Shown: positions 1 to 7,502 of the stretch, one piece after another
Numbering within the stretch: the stretch's first letter is position 1
Layout of the letters: every line of letters begins with the position of its first letter
Source of the DNA: Dyadobacter tibetensis Y620-1
Lineage (GTDB): Bacteria > Bacteroidota > Bacteroidia > Cytophagales > Spirosomataceae
Direction of reading: 5' to 3'
Length of the DNA stretch: 64,000 nucleotides
Assembly: GCF_000566685.1 (NCBI RefSeq)
Contig: NZ_AZQN01000003.1
Location: forward strand, 186,001 to 250,000
Notes under the pieces: model-generated
Seen by the model: the letters and a program-made list of their open reading frames with translations, nothing else
What the model was told of the DNA's origin: nothing
Databases searched by the model: none
Translations under genes and position numbers: made by a program

Positions 1-1300
1 TATTTTCTACGGGCAGGGTGAGTCCTGCTGCAAAAGTATGCCCGCCAAACTGCTCCAACAGATCGGCACAAGCCTCTATGGCCTCATACACATCGAAGCC
101 AGGGACAGAGCGTGCCGAACCGGCAGCCTTTCCGTGCGACTGGGTGAGGATGATGGTAGGCCTATGGTATTGTTCTATGCAGCGACTCGCCACGATACCG
201 ATTACCCCCTTGTGCCAGTCTTCCTTGAATAAGACGGTGCTTTTTGCTTGGGTGAGCCAGTCGTCGTTGGCAATCATACCGAGAGCCTCCTCGGTGATGC
301 TGCTGTCGAACTTGCGCCGATCCAGATTATGGTGGTTGATTTCTTCGGCAAAGGCCTCCGCTTCCTCTTGGTCGTCACTGAGCAAGAGGCGTACGGCCTC
401 TTTGGCATGCTTGATACGCCCGGCAGCATTGATACGGGGGCCTAGTCCGAACACCACATTGGTAATGTCCAGTGTGCCGGATATACCCGCTATTTTGATA
501 AGCTCCTTGATGCCGGTACGGGGAGAGGTGTTCAGACGCTGTAATCCATAGTAAGCTAATATTCGGTTTTCACCTGTGATGGGTACTATATCCGAAGCGA
601 TGCTGATGACCAGTAGATCCAGGGCGTCGAAAAGAGGCGTTTGATCTTTGTTTTCGGCAATACATAATGCTTGTAATAATTTGAAGCCTACCCCGCAACC
701 CGTGAGCTCTTTATAAGGATAAGGGCAATCGTCTCGTTTGGGGTCCAGTACGGCCACTGCTGCCGGTAGTACGTCGCCTGGACGGTGATGGTCGCAAATG
801 ATGAAGTCGATGCCATGGCGGCTGGCCGCTTCGACTTTGTCTACCGATTTGATGCCACAGTCTAAGGTGACTATAAGACCGAAGCCGTTGGCCGCCGCCC
901 ATTCGATGCTTTGGGACGAAACTCCATATCCTTCAGTATACCGGTCGGGAATATAATAGTCCAGCTGATCGTAGAAAGTGCTCAAAAATCCGTAAAACAA
1001 ACTTACCGAGGTCGTACCATCTACATCATAGTCGCCATATACCAATATTTTTTCTCCTTTGGCGAATGCTTTCTGGAGTCGGGCCACGGCCCGATCCATA
1101 TCCTGCATTAAAAATGGGTCGTGAAGCAGGGAGAGGTCTGGTCGGAAAAAGGCCTTGGCCTCATCAAAGCTGGTCAGGCCACGTTGTACCAATAAGGTGG
1201 CCAATACTTCACCTACATTAATTGAGGCACGGAGCTCTCCGGCAATTTTCTGTTGTTCTTCGTTTAGTTGGGGGGCTACTAGCCAACGTTTCTCCATCAT
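1..1300 (-). CDS. recJ: Single-stranded-DNA-specific 5'-3' exonuclease RecJ (C-terminus cut by window edge)
   Basis: RecJ degrades single-stranded DNA 5' to 3' in recombination and mismatch repair. About 433 codons lie in the window, reading off its left edge; full RecJ proteins are about 570 residues, so roughly the last quarter is missing. Visible DHH-family motifs are DYDVDG at residues 90-95, DCG at about 147-149 and the signature DHH at about 170-172, followed by the DHHA1 region (GGHTFAAGL near the edge). Two ATGs in tandem (1300 and 1297) can start it. A TATCTTTG promoter box ends only 4 nt before the first ATG, so the message may be leaderless. It is divergent from ruvX. Confidence 0.95.
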   Translation of the reverse strand, partial: MMEKRWLVAPQLNEEQQKIAGELRASINVGEVLATLLVQRGLTSFDEAKAFFRPDLSLLHDPFLMQDMDRAVARLQKAFAKGEKILVYGDYDVDGTTSVSLFYGFLSTFYDQLDYYIPDRYTEGYGVSSQSIEWAAANGFGLIVTLDCGIKSVDKVEAASRHGIDFIICDHHRPGDVLPAAVAVLDPKRDDCPYPYKELTGCGVGFKLLQALCIAENKDQTPLFDALDLLVISIASDIVPITGENRILAYYGLQRLNTSPRTGIKELIKIAGISGTLDITNVVFGLGPRINAAGRIKHAKEAVRLLLSDDQEEAEAFAEEINHHNLDRRKFDSSITEEALGMIANDDWLTQAKSTVLFKEDWHKGVIGIVASRCIEQYHRPTIILTQSHGKAAGSARSVPGFDVYEAIEACADLLEQFGGHTFAAGLTLPVEN

Positions 1301-1304
1301 ACCA

Positions 1305-1338
1305 CAAAGATAATGCTATTATTATGATGTCATTCAAA
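1305..1338 (-). promoter_or_regulatory. Candidate recJ promoter, possibly giving a leaderless mRNA
   Basis: On the minus strand a perfect Bacteroidota -7 box TATCTTTG (1312-1305) is preceded by TTTG (1338-1335) with 22 nt between them. The box ends 4 nt before the recJ ATG, so transcription would begin at or next to the start codon. The boxes are seen in the sequence; the start site is inferred. Confidence 0.5.
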
Positions 1339-1381
1339 ACCATTGGTCATACATGAACGGGGAAAGCTGTAGGAAACCTTT

Positions 1382-1389
1382 TATCTTTG
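1382..1389 (+). promoter_or_regulatory. Candidate -7 box for ruvX-def
   Basis: TATCTTTG matches the Bacteroidota -7 consensus TAnnTTTG exactly. No properly spaced upstream TTG is visible. Initiation here would give a leader of about 95 nt before ruvX. Confidence 0.4.
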
Positions 1390-1490
1390 CAAAGAATTTG
1401 GAGTTATTCCGGTTGAATTTAGATGCATGGGCATCTATAACTTAGATATTCCAGATTCTGTAAAAACTATATTTATTAAAAACTGACACC

Positions 1491-1904
1491 ATGCCCCGTT
1501 TGCTCGCTATTGACTATGGTTCCAAAAGAACGGGAATAGCTGTAACAGATCCTTTGCAGATCATTGCCACGGCTTTGGAAACCGTTCGGTCACACGATTT
1601 GTTATCCTATTTGGTAGCATATGCCCAACGAGAGCCGATAGAAGCTTTTATAGTTGGTATGCCCAAAAGGCTGGACAATACCGAGAGTGAAAACGCAGCC
1701 CGGGTAAAGGCATTTATTAAGCTGCTTCGTAAGAAATTTCCGGAAATACCGATCCATGAACACGACGAACGTTTCACCTCTTCTATGGCCTTGCAAGCCA
1801 TGATTGCAAGTGGTAGTAAAAAGGGCGATAGGAGAGAAAAAGGAAATATCGATAAAATTAGTGCTACCATTATCTTGCAGTCCTATATGGAAGGCCGCCG
1901 CTAG
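1491..1904 (+). CDS. ruvX: Putative pre-16S rRNA nuclease / Holliday junction resolvase-like RuvX (YqgF)
   Basis: This is a 137-residue YqgF/RuvX protein with an RNase H-like fold, the normal family size. The N-terminal LAIDYGSKRTGIAV is the family signature and carries the first catalytic Asp; a C-terminal KGDRREKGNIDKISA segment supplies the last conserved Asp. In E. coli the family processes the 5' end of 16S rRNA, and a Holliday-junction resolvase role has also been proposed. def follows 44 nt downstream on the same strand, so the two are probably cotranscribed. Confidence 0.93.
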   Translation: MPRLLAIDYGSKRTGIAVTDPLQIIATALETVRSHDLLSYLVAYAQREPIEAFIVGMPKRLDNTESENAARVKAFIKLLRKKFPEIPIHEHDERFTSSMALQAMIASGSKKGDRREKGNIDKISATIILQSYMEGRR

Positions 1905-1948
1905 ATGGCCGGCTTCAAAAACTTTTAAAACTTATTATTACAAGACCC

Positions 1949-2536
1949 ATGATATATCCCATCGTTGCCTTCGGCGACCCGATTCTAAGAAAAGAAACAC
2001 GATTTATTGAACAGGGAGAGTTCGACTTGAAGGAAATTTCCGATAATATGTTCGAGACCATGTACAATGCCAGCGGAGTGGGCCTGGCCTCACCTCAGGT
2101 AGGCATGAATATCCGTTTGTTTGTCGTGGATGGTACTCCTTTTAGTGAGGCCGACGAAGACGATGAAGATGATGAGCCCGACTTGTCTCTTGCCGACTTT
2201 AAAAAAGTGTTTGTAAATCCTGAAATCCTAGAACAAGATGGTGAAGAATGGGGTTTTGAGGAAGGATGTTTGAGCATACCAGGCATTCGTGGTGAAGTAT
2301 TTAGGCCTGAAAGAGTCAAAATTAAATACCGTGATTTGGAATGGAACGAATATATCGAAGAATATGAAGGGCTGGCAGCACGCATCATTCAGCATGAGTA
2401 CGACCACCTGCTTGGCAAACTCTTTGTAGATTATTTGCCTACCCTTAAGAAACAGTTTATCAAGAAAAAACTCTCTGATATATCGAAAGGCAAAGTGGAT
2501 TCGGACTACCGGATGAAATTTGCCTCGAGGAGATAG
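1949..2536 (+). CDS. def: Peptide deformylase
   Basis: This cytoplasmic metallo-hydrolase removes the N-terminal formyl group from new proteins. All three motifs are present: GVGLASPQ (residues 43-50), EGCLS (metal ligand C107) and QHEYDH (ligands H149 and H153, catalytic E150). At 195 residues it is slightly long because of an acidic insertion of Asp/Glu at about residues 67-78 between motifs 1 and 2. It lies 44 nt after ruvX and is followed by a terminator. Confidence 0.97.
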   Translation: MIYPIVAFGDPILRKETRFIEQGEFDLKEISDNMFETMYNASGVGLASPQVGMNIRLFVVDGTPFSEADEDDEDDEPDLSLADFKKVFVNPEILEQDGEEWGFEEGCLSIPGIRGEVFRPERVKIKYRDLEWNEYIEEYEGLAARIIQHEYDHLLGKLFVDYLPTLKKQFIKKKLSDISKGKVDSDYRMKFASRR

Positions 2537-2564
2537 TGATTAATTCCCCCAAGTACATACGATC

Positions 2565-2591
2565 AACGCCGGTATATCCGGCGTTTTTTTT
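2565..2591 (+). terminator. Rho-independent terminator after def
   Basis: An 8-bp stem (AACGCCGG / CCGGCGTT) with a short AT loop is followed directly by a run of T. It separates ruvX-def from the downstream amidase gene. Confidence 0.85.
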
Positions 2592-2611
2592 AACAACTAA
2601 ACCCTTATACT

Positions 2612-3403
2612 ATGAATTCAGCAGCCTCACCGGAAATGACTGTCGCCTTGGTACAGACAGACCTTTACTGGGAAAATGTGCAGGCCAACCTAGCTTCTCT
2701 GGAGGAGAAAATTGCGGAAATTGAGGGGAAATTCGACCTATTGCTACTTCCTGAGATGTTCAATACCGGTTTCACCATGGATACCCGTTTTGCCGAACCG
2801 ATGAACTTTACCAGCACCCGTTGGCTCAGGCAAATGGCTCAGCGCACTCAGGCACTGATCATAGGGAGTGTGTCCATTTCGGAAGGAGGGAACTTTTATA
2901 ATAGAATTTTTTGCGTCTTCCCCGACGGAAGTATCGAGACCTCCGATAAACGGCACCTGTTTCGTATGGGGAAAGAACATGAAAATTTCACCCCAGGAAA
3001 TGAGCGCTTGATGGTAAATTGGAAGGGCTGGAAAATTTCCCCTTTAGTATGTTATGATCTTCGTTTCCCAGTATGGAGCAGGAATATTCCCGACGACCCC
3101 TTCGATTTATTGGTTTATGTAGCCAACTGGCCTGCTGCCCGAGCAGCAGCTTGGCGTAACTTACTCGTAGCTAGAGCTATCGAAAACCAGTGTTATGTAG
3201 CAGGAGTCAATAGGATAGGGGAAGATGGACACGGAGTAGGGCATCAGGGCGATTCCATCCTTATTGACTTCGATGGTAAAGTCATAAAGGATCTGGAAGA
3301 TCAGAACAAAACAGCCCTGGGCAAAATTACAAAGGCACCCCTCCAGGAAATTCGTTCGAGCTTTCCTGTTTTAAAAGATGCGGATTCTTTTCAATTAGAT
3401 TAA
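2612..3403 (+). CDS. Nitrilase-superfamily amidase (omega-amidase/YafV-like)
   Basis: This 263-residue carbon-nitrogen hydrolase has the complete Glu-Lys-Cys triad: E48 in LLLPEMF, K113 in SDKRHLF and C147 in LVCYDLRFPVW. The CYDLRFPVW context and length fit the omega-amidase/YafV branch, which deaminates alpha-keto acid monoamides such as 2-oxoglutaramate (metabolite repair); this sub-assignment is inferred. A second ATG at residue 9 (before TVALVQTD) could be the true start. Its end is 10 nt from the end of the convergent gatC. Confidence 0.88.
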   Translation: MNSAASPEMTVALVQTDLYWENVQANLASLEEKIAEIEGKFDLLLLPEMFNTGFTMDTRFAEPMNFTSTRWLRQMAQRTQALIIGSVSISEGGNFYNRIFCVFPDGSIETSDKRHLFRMGKEHENFTPGNERLMVNWKGWKISPLVCYDLRFPVWSRNIPDDPFDLLVYVANWPAARAAAWRNLLVARAIENQCYVAGVNRIGEDGHGVGHQGDSILIDFDGKVIKDLEDQNKTALGKITKAPLQEIRSSFPVLKDADSFQLD

Positions 3404-3413
3404 GCCATTGAGC

Positions 3414-3701
3414 TTATTCAATCACTTTAGGAACCATCATATAGGTATCCGTTTTCGATGGAGCATTCTGTAAGGCCTCTTTTCGGCTCAGGGTGTTGAG
3501 GGCCACATCCTCTCGCCACCGGTTCGATTCTCCGGTAATATGAGTAAGTGGAGCAATGCCGGTGGTGTCCACCTCGTTAAGCTGTTCCATCCATGATAAC
3601 ACATTCTCCAGGCTTGACATAAGGGCTTGCTGCTCCTCGGGTTTTATTTCTAGGCGGGCCAGATGGGCGATTTTGTTCAGGGTTTCCGAGTCGATGTTCA
3701 T
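3414..3701 (-). CDS. gatC: Asp-tRNA(Asn)/Glu-tRNA(Gln) amidotransferase subunit C
   Basis: This 95-residue small subunit stabilises the GatCAB complex, which amidates misacylated Glu-tRNA(Gln) or Asp-tRNA(Asn). It has the family pattern: an N-terminal ETLNKIAHLARLEI helix, a central VDTTGIAPLTH segment and a C-terminal APSKTDTYMMVPKVIE tail. gatA and gatB are not in the window, so the gene stands alone here. It is convergent with the nitrilase gene, with no terminator between them. Confidence 0.93.
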   Translation of the reverse strand: MNIDSETLNKIAHLARLEIKPEEQQALMSSLENVLSWMEQLNEVDTTGIAPLTHITGESNRWREDVALNTLSRKEALQNAPSKTDTYMMVPKVIE

Positions 3702-4128
3702 AGTATTATTATTTTGTTATATATCTCAGAAATATTACGATTCCATCAAAATTACCACATAATTTGCAATTTCAAATACCTTCAGGGCCTTGCGTAAAGG
3801 ACTGCTATTGCTCGAGAGTAATATTTTTGAGGCGATAAGCCCTGACGGCCAAATCAAAAGAAAGTTATTATTAAAAGTAGTTCTATTAAAATTGGGTCTT
3901 TATGACACAATGCTTAGATTTGATGTTTGACATGATGGAAGTAAAATTCAGCTGGCAATAAATATATACAATAATACAATTATAAGAAAATTTCATAAAA
4001 GGGTAAAATATCTGGTACTTAGTAAATTAGGCCTCCTTTTTTTTGATTATCACGTATTGTTCCAAATGAGAAAAGTTCTATTTCAAATTTATTTAAGTAA
4101 ATATTTATTAAAATTTCTTGTAAAACCC
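3702..4128. other. AT-rich intergenic region without a convincing gene
   Basis: The stretch between gatC and the exbB promoter is strongly AT-rich. It holds a perfect 7-bp inverted repeat, TCAGGGC (3783-3789) and GCCCTGA (3838-3844), enclosing a start-less open frame that runs from about 3759 to about 3930 on the plus strand. I see no ribosome site, conserved RNA signature or repeat family. It could contain a decayed gene or an untranslated leader. Confidence 0.4.
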
Positions 4129-4162
4129 TTGCATTTATTTAAAAGGAAAAGCCATACTTTTG
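4129..4162 (+). promoter_or_regulatory. Candidate promoter of the exbB-exbD-exbD-tonB operon
   Basis: TTG at 4129-4131 and a perfect -7 box TACTTTTG at 4155-4162 are separated by 23 nt, slightly longer than typical. Transcription would start near 4168, leaving an AT-rich leader of about 110 nt before exbB. Confidence 0.5.
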
Positions 4163-4279
4163 TAGGATAGGTAAATACATAACCCAAATCAAAATATTAT
4201 TTTCTAAAACTCTATTTTAACCAAAACTTTTATTTATTTCACAACCAAAATCTCAATTTAACCTTTAAAAGTAAGTCTG

Positions 4280-5119
4280 ATGGAAAAGAAAGCAACAAAC
4301 CCGGCACCAGCTCCAAAGCCTGCTGCGGCAGCAACAAAAGGCAAAGGCGGACTCAATCCGGCGTTAGTAATCCCTGTTTTATTTGTTATTGCATTAAGTG
4401 TATTTATTTTTATCCTGGGAGATGCTTCCCACTTTAAAGATGGCGATCACGCCAAAGGTCCTATCGATGGTGATTACTACGGAATCGTTTATAAGGGAGG
4501 GCCTATCGTACCGATCTTGATGACCTGTTTCTTAATTGTAATCGTATTTACAATTGAGCGTATGATTACCCTAGCCAAAGCAAACGGAAGTGGAAGCATC
4601 GATAACTTCGTTCGTAAGATTCGTGCCCTGCTTGACAAGAACCAAATCGAAGAGGCTATCAAAGAATGTGACAGACAAAAAGGATCTGTTGGGAACGTTA
4701 TCAAGGCGGGTCTTTTGAAGTACAAACAATTGACTACCGAAACTGAATTGGATAAGGAGCAAAAACTTGCAGCTCTTCAGAAAGAAATTGAAGAAGCAAC
4801 AACTTTGGAACTTCCTATGCTTCAGAAAAACCTGACCATTATCTCTACCTTGGCAGCTGCTGCGACTCTTATCGCCCTTCTAGGAACGGTAATCGGTATG
4901 ATCAAGGCCTTCGCCGCTTTGGGTACTTCTGGTTCTCCTGACTCAGCTGCACTTGCAACAGGTATCTCTGAGGCCCTTATTAACACGGCACTTGGTATTG
5001 GTACCTCTGCTATCGCAACCATTTCTTACGCCTATTTGAATAGCCGTGTTGACGACCTTACTTACAGCATCGATGAAATTGGCTTGAGCCTTCAATCAAA
5101 TTTTGCTGAGCACTATTAA
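4280..5119 (+). CDS. exbB: ExbB/TolQ/MotA-family proton channel subunit
   Basis: ExbB forms the inner-membrane proton channel that, with ExbD, energises TonB. The protein is 279 residues. An Ala/Pro/Lys-rich cytoplasmic tail (about 1-28) precedes a hydrophobic helix (about 30-47), a second (about 75-95), a cytoplasmic helical region, and the conserved channel helices at about 183-211 (LIALLGTVIGMIKAF) and 225-256 (GISEALINTALGIGTSAIA). It is the first gene of a seven-gene same-strand run. The additional N-terminal helix is common in Bacteroidota homologues. Confidence 0.93.
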   Translation: MEKKATNPAPAPKPAAAATKGKGGLNPALVIPVLFVIALSVFIFILGDASHFKDGDHAKGPIDGDYYGIVYKGGPIVPILMTCFLIVIVFTIERMITLAKANGSGSIDNFVRKIRALLDKNQIEEAIKECDRQKGSVGNVIKAGLLKYKQLTTETELDKEQKLAALQKEIEEATTLELPMLQKNLTIISTLAAAATLIALLGTVIGMIKAFAALGTSGSPDSAALATGISEALINTALGIGTSAIATISYAYLNSRVDDLTYSIDEIGLSLQSNFAEHY

Positions 5120-5178
5120 TAGTTTGAAACTATTTATGTGTAAGTTTCGTTAATATCTAAAATAATTATATATTTGCT

Positions 5179-5808
5179 ATGGGAAAAGTAAGACCTAAGA
5201 AGCACGCGCCATATACCGATATGACGGCGATGACGGATGTAGGGTTCTTACTTCTGACCTTCTTTATCATGACCGCGACCTTTAAGACGAATGAAGCGGA
5301 GATTAACACTCCAACTTCGATTTCGCAGATCAAGGTACCCGATGATAAGATTATGGTCATAAGTATAGACAATGCAGGTAAAGTCTTTTTTGGCGTGGAT
5401 GCTCAGCCGGTTCGTGTGGCAATGCTTGACAACATTGCTCAGACTAAAGGAGTGACCTTTACCGATTTGGAGAAAACGAAGTTTGCCCTCCAAACCAGTT
5501 TTGGCTTTCCATTGAACCAATTGAAAGCATGGCTGAATATGAGCAAAGACCAAATGGGTGCTGTAAAACAGCCTGGGATTCCTGTGGATTCTACAGGAAC
5601 GAGTGAACTAGCGGATTGGGTATATGCAGCTCGTAAGGCTGACCCTGGTTTGAGAATCGCCCTGAAGGGGGATAATTTGGCGAAGTTTCCGGTATTCAAG
5701 GATGTGCTTTCGAATCTGCAATCGCAGAACATCAATAAGTTTAACTTGATTACGGGAAGTGAAGCAGCGCCTGCAGGCTATGCTTCAGAAGAGGCCACCG
5801 AGGAATAA
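5179..5808 (+). CDS. exbD: ExbD/TolR-family biopolymer transport protein (first copy)
   Basis: This 209-residue protein has a short basic N-terminus, a single membrane helix (about 20-38) and a periplasmic domain. The helix begins with Asp20 (TAMTDVGFLLLTFF), the position equivalent to the proton-carrying Asp of E. coli ExbD. It is longer than enterobacterial ExbD (about 140 residues), the extra part being periplasmic. It sits 59 nt after exbB and just before a second, divergent exbD copy; two different ExbD subunits per operon are usual in Bacteroidota. Confidence 0.92.
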   Translation: MGKVRPKKHAPYTDMTAMTDVGFLLLTFFIMTATFKTNEAEINTPTSISQIKVPDDKIMVISIDNAGKVFFGVDAQPVRVAMLDNIAQTKGVTFTDLEKTKFALQTSFGFPLNQLKAWLNMSKDQMGAVKQPGIPVDSTGTSELADWVYAARKADPGLRIALKGDNLAKFPVFKDVLSNLQSQNINKFNLITGSEAAPAGYASEEATEE

Positions 5809-5835
5809 ATTGTTAATCATTAACTAAGAGTAAAC

Positions 5836-6414
5836 ATGGCAGCAATTGAAGAAAGCGGTGGTGGCGGTGGTAAGGAAGATGGTAAAGTAAGGGCCAAAAA
5901 ACATTCGACCCGGGTCGATATGACACCCATGGTGGATTTGGCTTTCTTGCTAATTACTTTCTTCATGCTGGCGACGACTATGTCCAAGCCCACCTCCATG
6001 ACGCTTGCCGTACCCGATAAAAACGACGACAAGGAACAGGCACAAACCGAACCATTAAAGGCTTCCAAAGTTTTGACCCTGTTTTTGGGTGGGGACGATG
6101 AAGTATACTACCTGGACGGAATTGCATCCGATGATGACGATGCGAAAGCCAAGCTTGGAACCACTCGTTACGGCTACGATCTGCGCACTGTGATTTTTAA
6201 TTCACAGAAGAGGATCAACGCCGCTAACCCCAAGGATGAAAAAGGAAATGAAGCTTTTGTAGTAGTAATTAAGCCTACAGTAGCCTCTACCTACAAAAAT
6301 CTGGTGGACGTGTTGGACGAGATGGCGATTACCAAATCAAAACGTTATGCTTTGGTAGACAATCTGACCGATTCAGAAAAAGAAGTATTGGGAGATAAGA
6401 TTGAAGCTCCCTAA
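5836..6414 (+). CDS. exbD: ExbD/TolR-family biopolymer transport protein (second copy)
   Basis: This 192-residue ExbD paralogue starts with a Gly-rich tail (SGGGGGKEDG at 7-16), then a basic stretch and a membrane helix containing Asp34 (TPMVDLAFLLITFFML). Its periplasmic part differs substantially from the first ExbD, suggesting a hetero-oligomer rather than a recent duplication. It lies 27 nt downstream of the first exbD and upstream of tonB, and is presumably cotranscribed with both. Confidence 0.92.
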   Translation: MAAIEESGGGGGKEDGKVRAKKHSTRVDMTPMVDLAFLLITFFMLATTMSKPTSMTLAVPDKNDDKEQAQTEPLKASKVLTLFLGGDDEVYYLDGIASDDDDAKAKLGTTRYGYDLRTVIFNSQKRINAANPKDEKGNEAFVVVIKPTVASTYKNLVDVLDEMAITKSKRYALVDNLTDSEKEVLGDKIEAP

Positions 6415-6450
6415 AAGTAATTGAATATTAAACCTAATAATTTAAACGCC

Positions 6451-7275
6451 ATGGCAGAATTAGGCCCGAATGCGACACTAGACGACATAGTGTTTGCTGA
6501 TCGAAATAAGGCGTATGGTGCGTTTTCACTCCGTAAGGGATACCGATCGGATGTCACAAAGGCTACCGTTTTAGGTGCAGCACTATTCCTTTTGGGCATG
6601 TTTGCCCCGACGATTATTGATAGTCTGTCGAAAGAAAAGGAAGAAGAAGCACCGATGGTTGAAGTCGATTTGATGAAAATACCACCACCGCCGATTGACC
6701 CAGCGGAACCGCCACCGCCACCACCGCCGCCAGTAGAGCAGCCGAAGGTGAATACGGTGAAGTTCCTGCCTCCTGAAGTTAAAAAGGATGAAGAGGTACC
6801 TATCGAAACTCCACCTCCAACCGTAGAGGAAATCAAGGAAGCAGTAGTTGCCAATGAAACAGTAAAGGGTGATCCTAATGCCAACCAGCTGATTATAGCT
6901 CCGGAGGCAGTAGCCGCTCCAAGCAAAGGTACCGTGGTGGAAGCCGCTCCTGAGCCTGAGAAAATCTTTACAGTCGTTGAGCAGCAACCTGAATTCCCAG
7001 GTGGTACTTCGGAAATGTACAAGTTCTTGAGTAAGAATATCAAGTATCCAAGTGCAGCCTCTCGTGCCAACGTATCCGGACGTGTTTTCTTGTCCTTCGT
7101 TGTAAACGTAGATGGTAGTATTCAAGACGTTTCCGTATTGAAAGGATTGGGCTTCGGCTGTGACGAGGAAGCCATGAGGGTGGTAAAGGCCATGCCGAAA
7201 TGGAAGCCTGGAAAGCAATCGGGCCGGGCTGTACGTGTGAAGTACAACTTGCCTATCAACTTCCAGCTTGAGTAA
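6451..7275 (+). CDS. tonB: TonB-family energy transducer
   Basis: TonB spans the periplasm and transmits the ExbB/ExbD proton-motive energy to outer-membrane TonB-dependent transporters. The protein has a cytoplasmic N-terminus with the Bacteroidota-typical DRNKAYGAFSLRKGY segment, a membrane helix at about 37-55, a Pro-rich spacer (IPPPPIDPAEPPPPPPPP) and a C-terminal TonB_C domain from EFPGGTSEMYKFL to NLPINFQLE, about 90 residues. I chose the ATG at 6451 (274 residues); an in-frame TTG at 6421 lies upstream but has no support. The second exbD ends 36 nt upstream. Confidence 0.94.
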   Translation: MAELGPNATLDDIVFADRNKAYGAFSLRKGYRSDVTKATVLGAALFLLGMFAPTIIDSLSKEKEEEAPMVEVDLMKIPPPPIDPAEPPPPPPPPVEQPKVNTVKFLPPEVKKDEEVPIETPPPTVEEIKEAVVANETVKGDPNANQLIIAPEAVAAPSKGTVVEAAPEPEKIFTVVEQQPEFPGGTSEMYKFLSKNIKYPSAASRANVSGRVFLSFVVNVDGSIQDVSVLKGLGFGCDEEAMRVVKAMPKWKPGKQSGRAVRVKYNLPINFQLE

Positions 7276-7277
7276 TC

Positions 7278-7490
7278 ATGTCGGAAAGACCATTACATGA
7301 GAAGATCACTGATCTGGCCTCTGTGTTGATGGCATTAACATATGCGGGAGGAGGGATCTACTTGATCTTCTCCTCCTTGTCTTTTAGCTTAATGCCAGTC
7401 GGAAGTCCGGCACGATATGGATTTGCTGGCATACTTATTGCTTATGGAGCCTTGAGGGCCTATAGGACTTGGAGAAAATATAAGGCTTAG
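7278..7490 (+). CDS. Small two-helix membrane protein of the Ton operon, unknown function
   Basis: This 70-residue protein has two predicted membrane helices (about 12-33 and 45-62) and a basic C-terminus (YRTWRKYKA). It begins 2 nt after the tonB stop and ends 12 nt before the lipoprotein gene, so it is almost certainly translated as part of this operon. I do not recognise a named family. Its position between tonB and a periplasmic-binding lipoprotein suggests an accessory role at the inner membrane, but this is inference. Confidence 0.75.
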   Translation: MSERPLHEKITDLASVLMALTYAGGGIYLIFSSLSFSLMPVGSPARYGFAGILIAYGALRAYRTWRKYKA

Positions 7491-7502
7491 CGTAGCAATT
7501 CT

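Noticed and set aside
3518..3540. CCGGTTCGATTCTCCGG looks like a tRNA T-arm
   Set aside because: It lies inside gatC in the correct reading frame, and no acceptor stem, D-arm or anticodon arm fits around it.
6411..7070. Long minus-strand open frame across tonB
   Set aside because: It is the shadow of the Pro-rich tonB frame, giving a low-complexity Gly/Ser product. The opposite strand has the TonB signature and domain.
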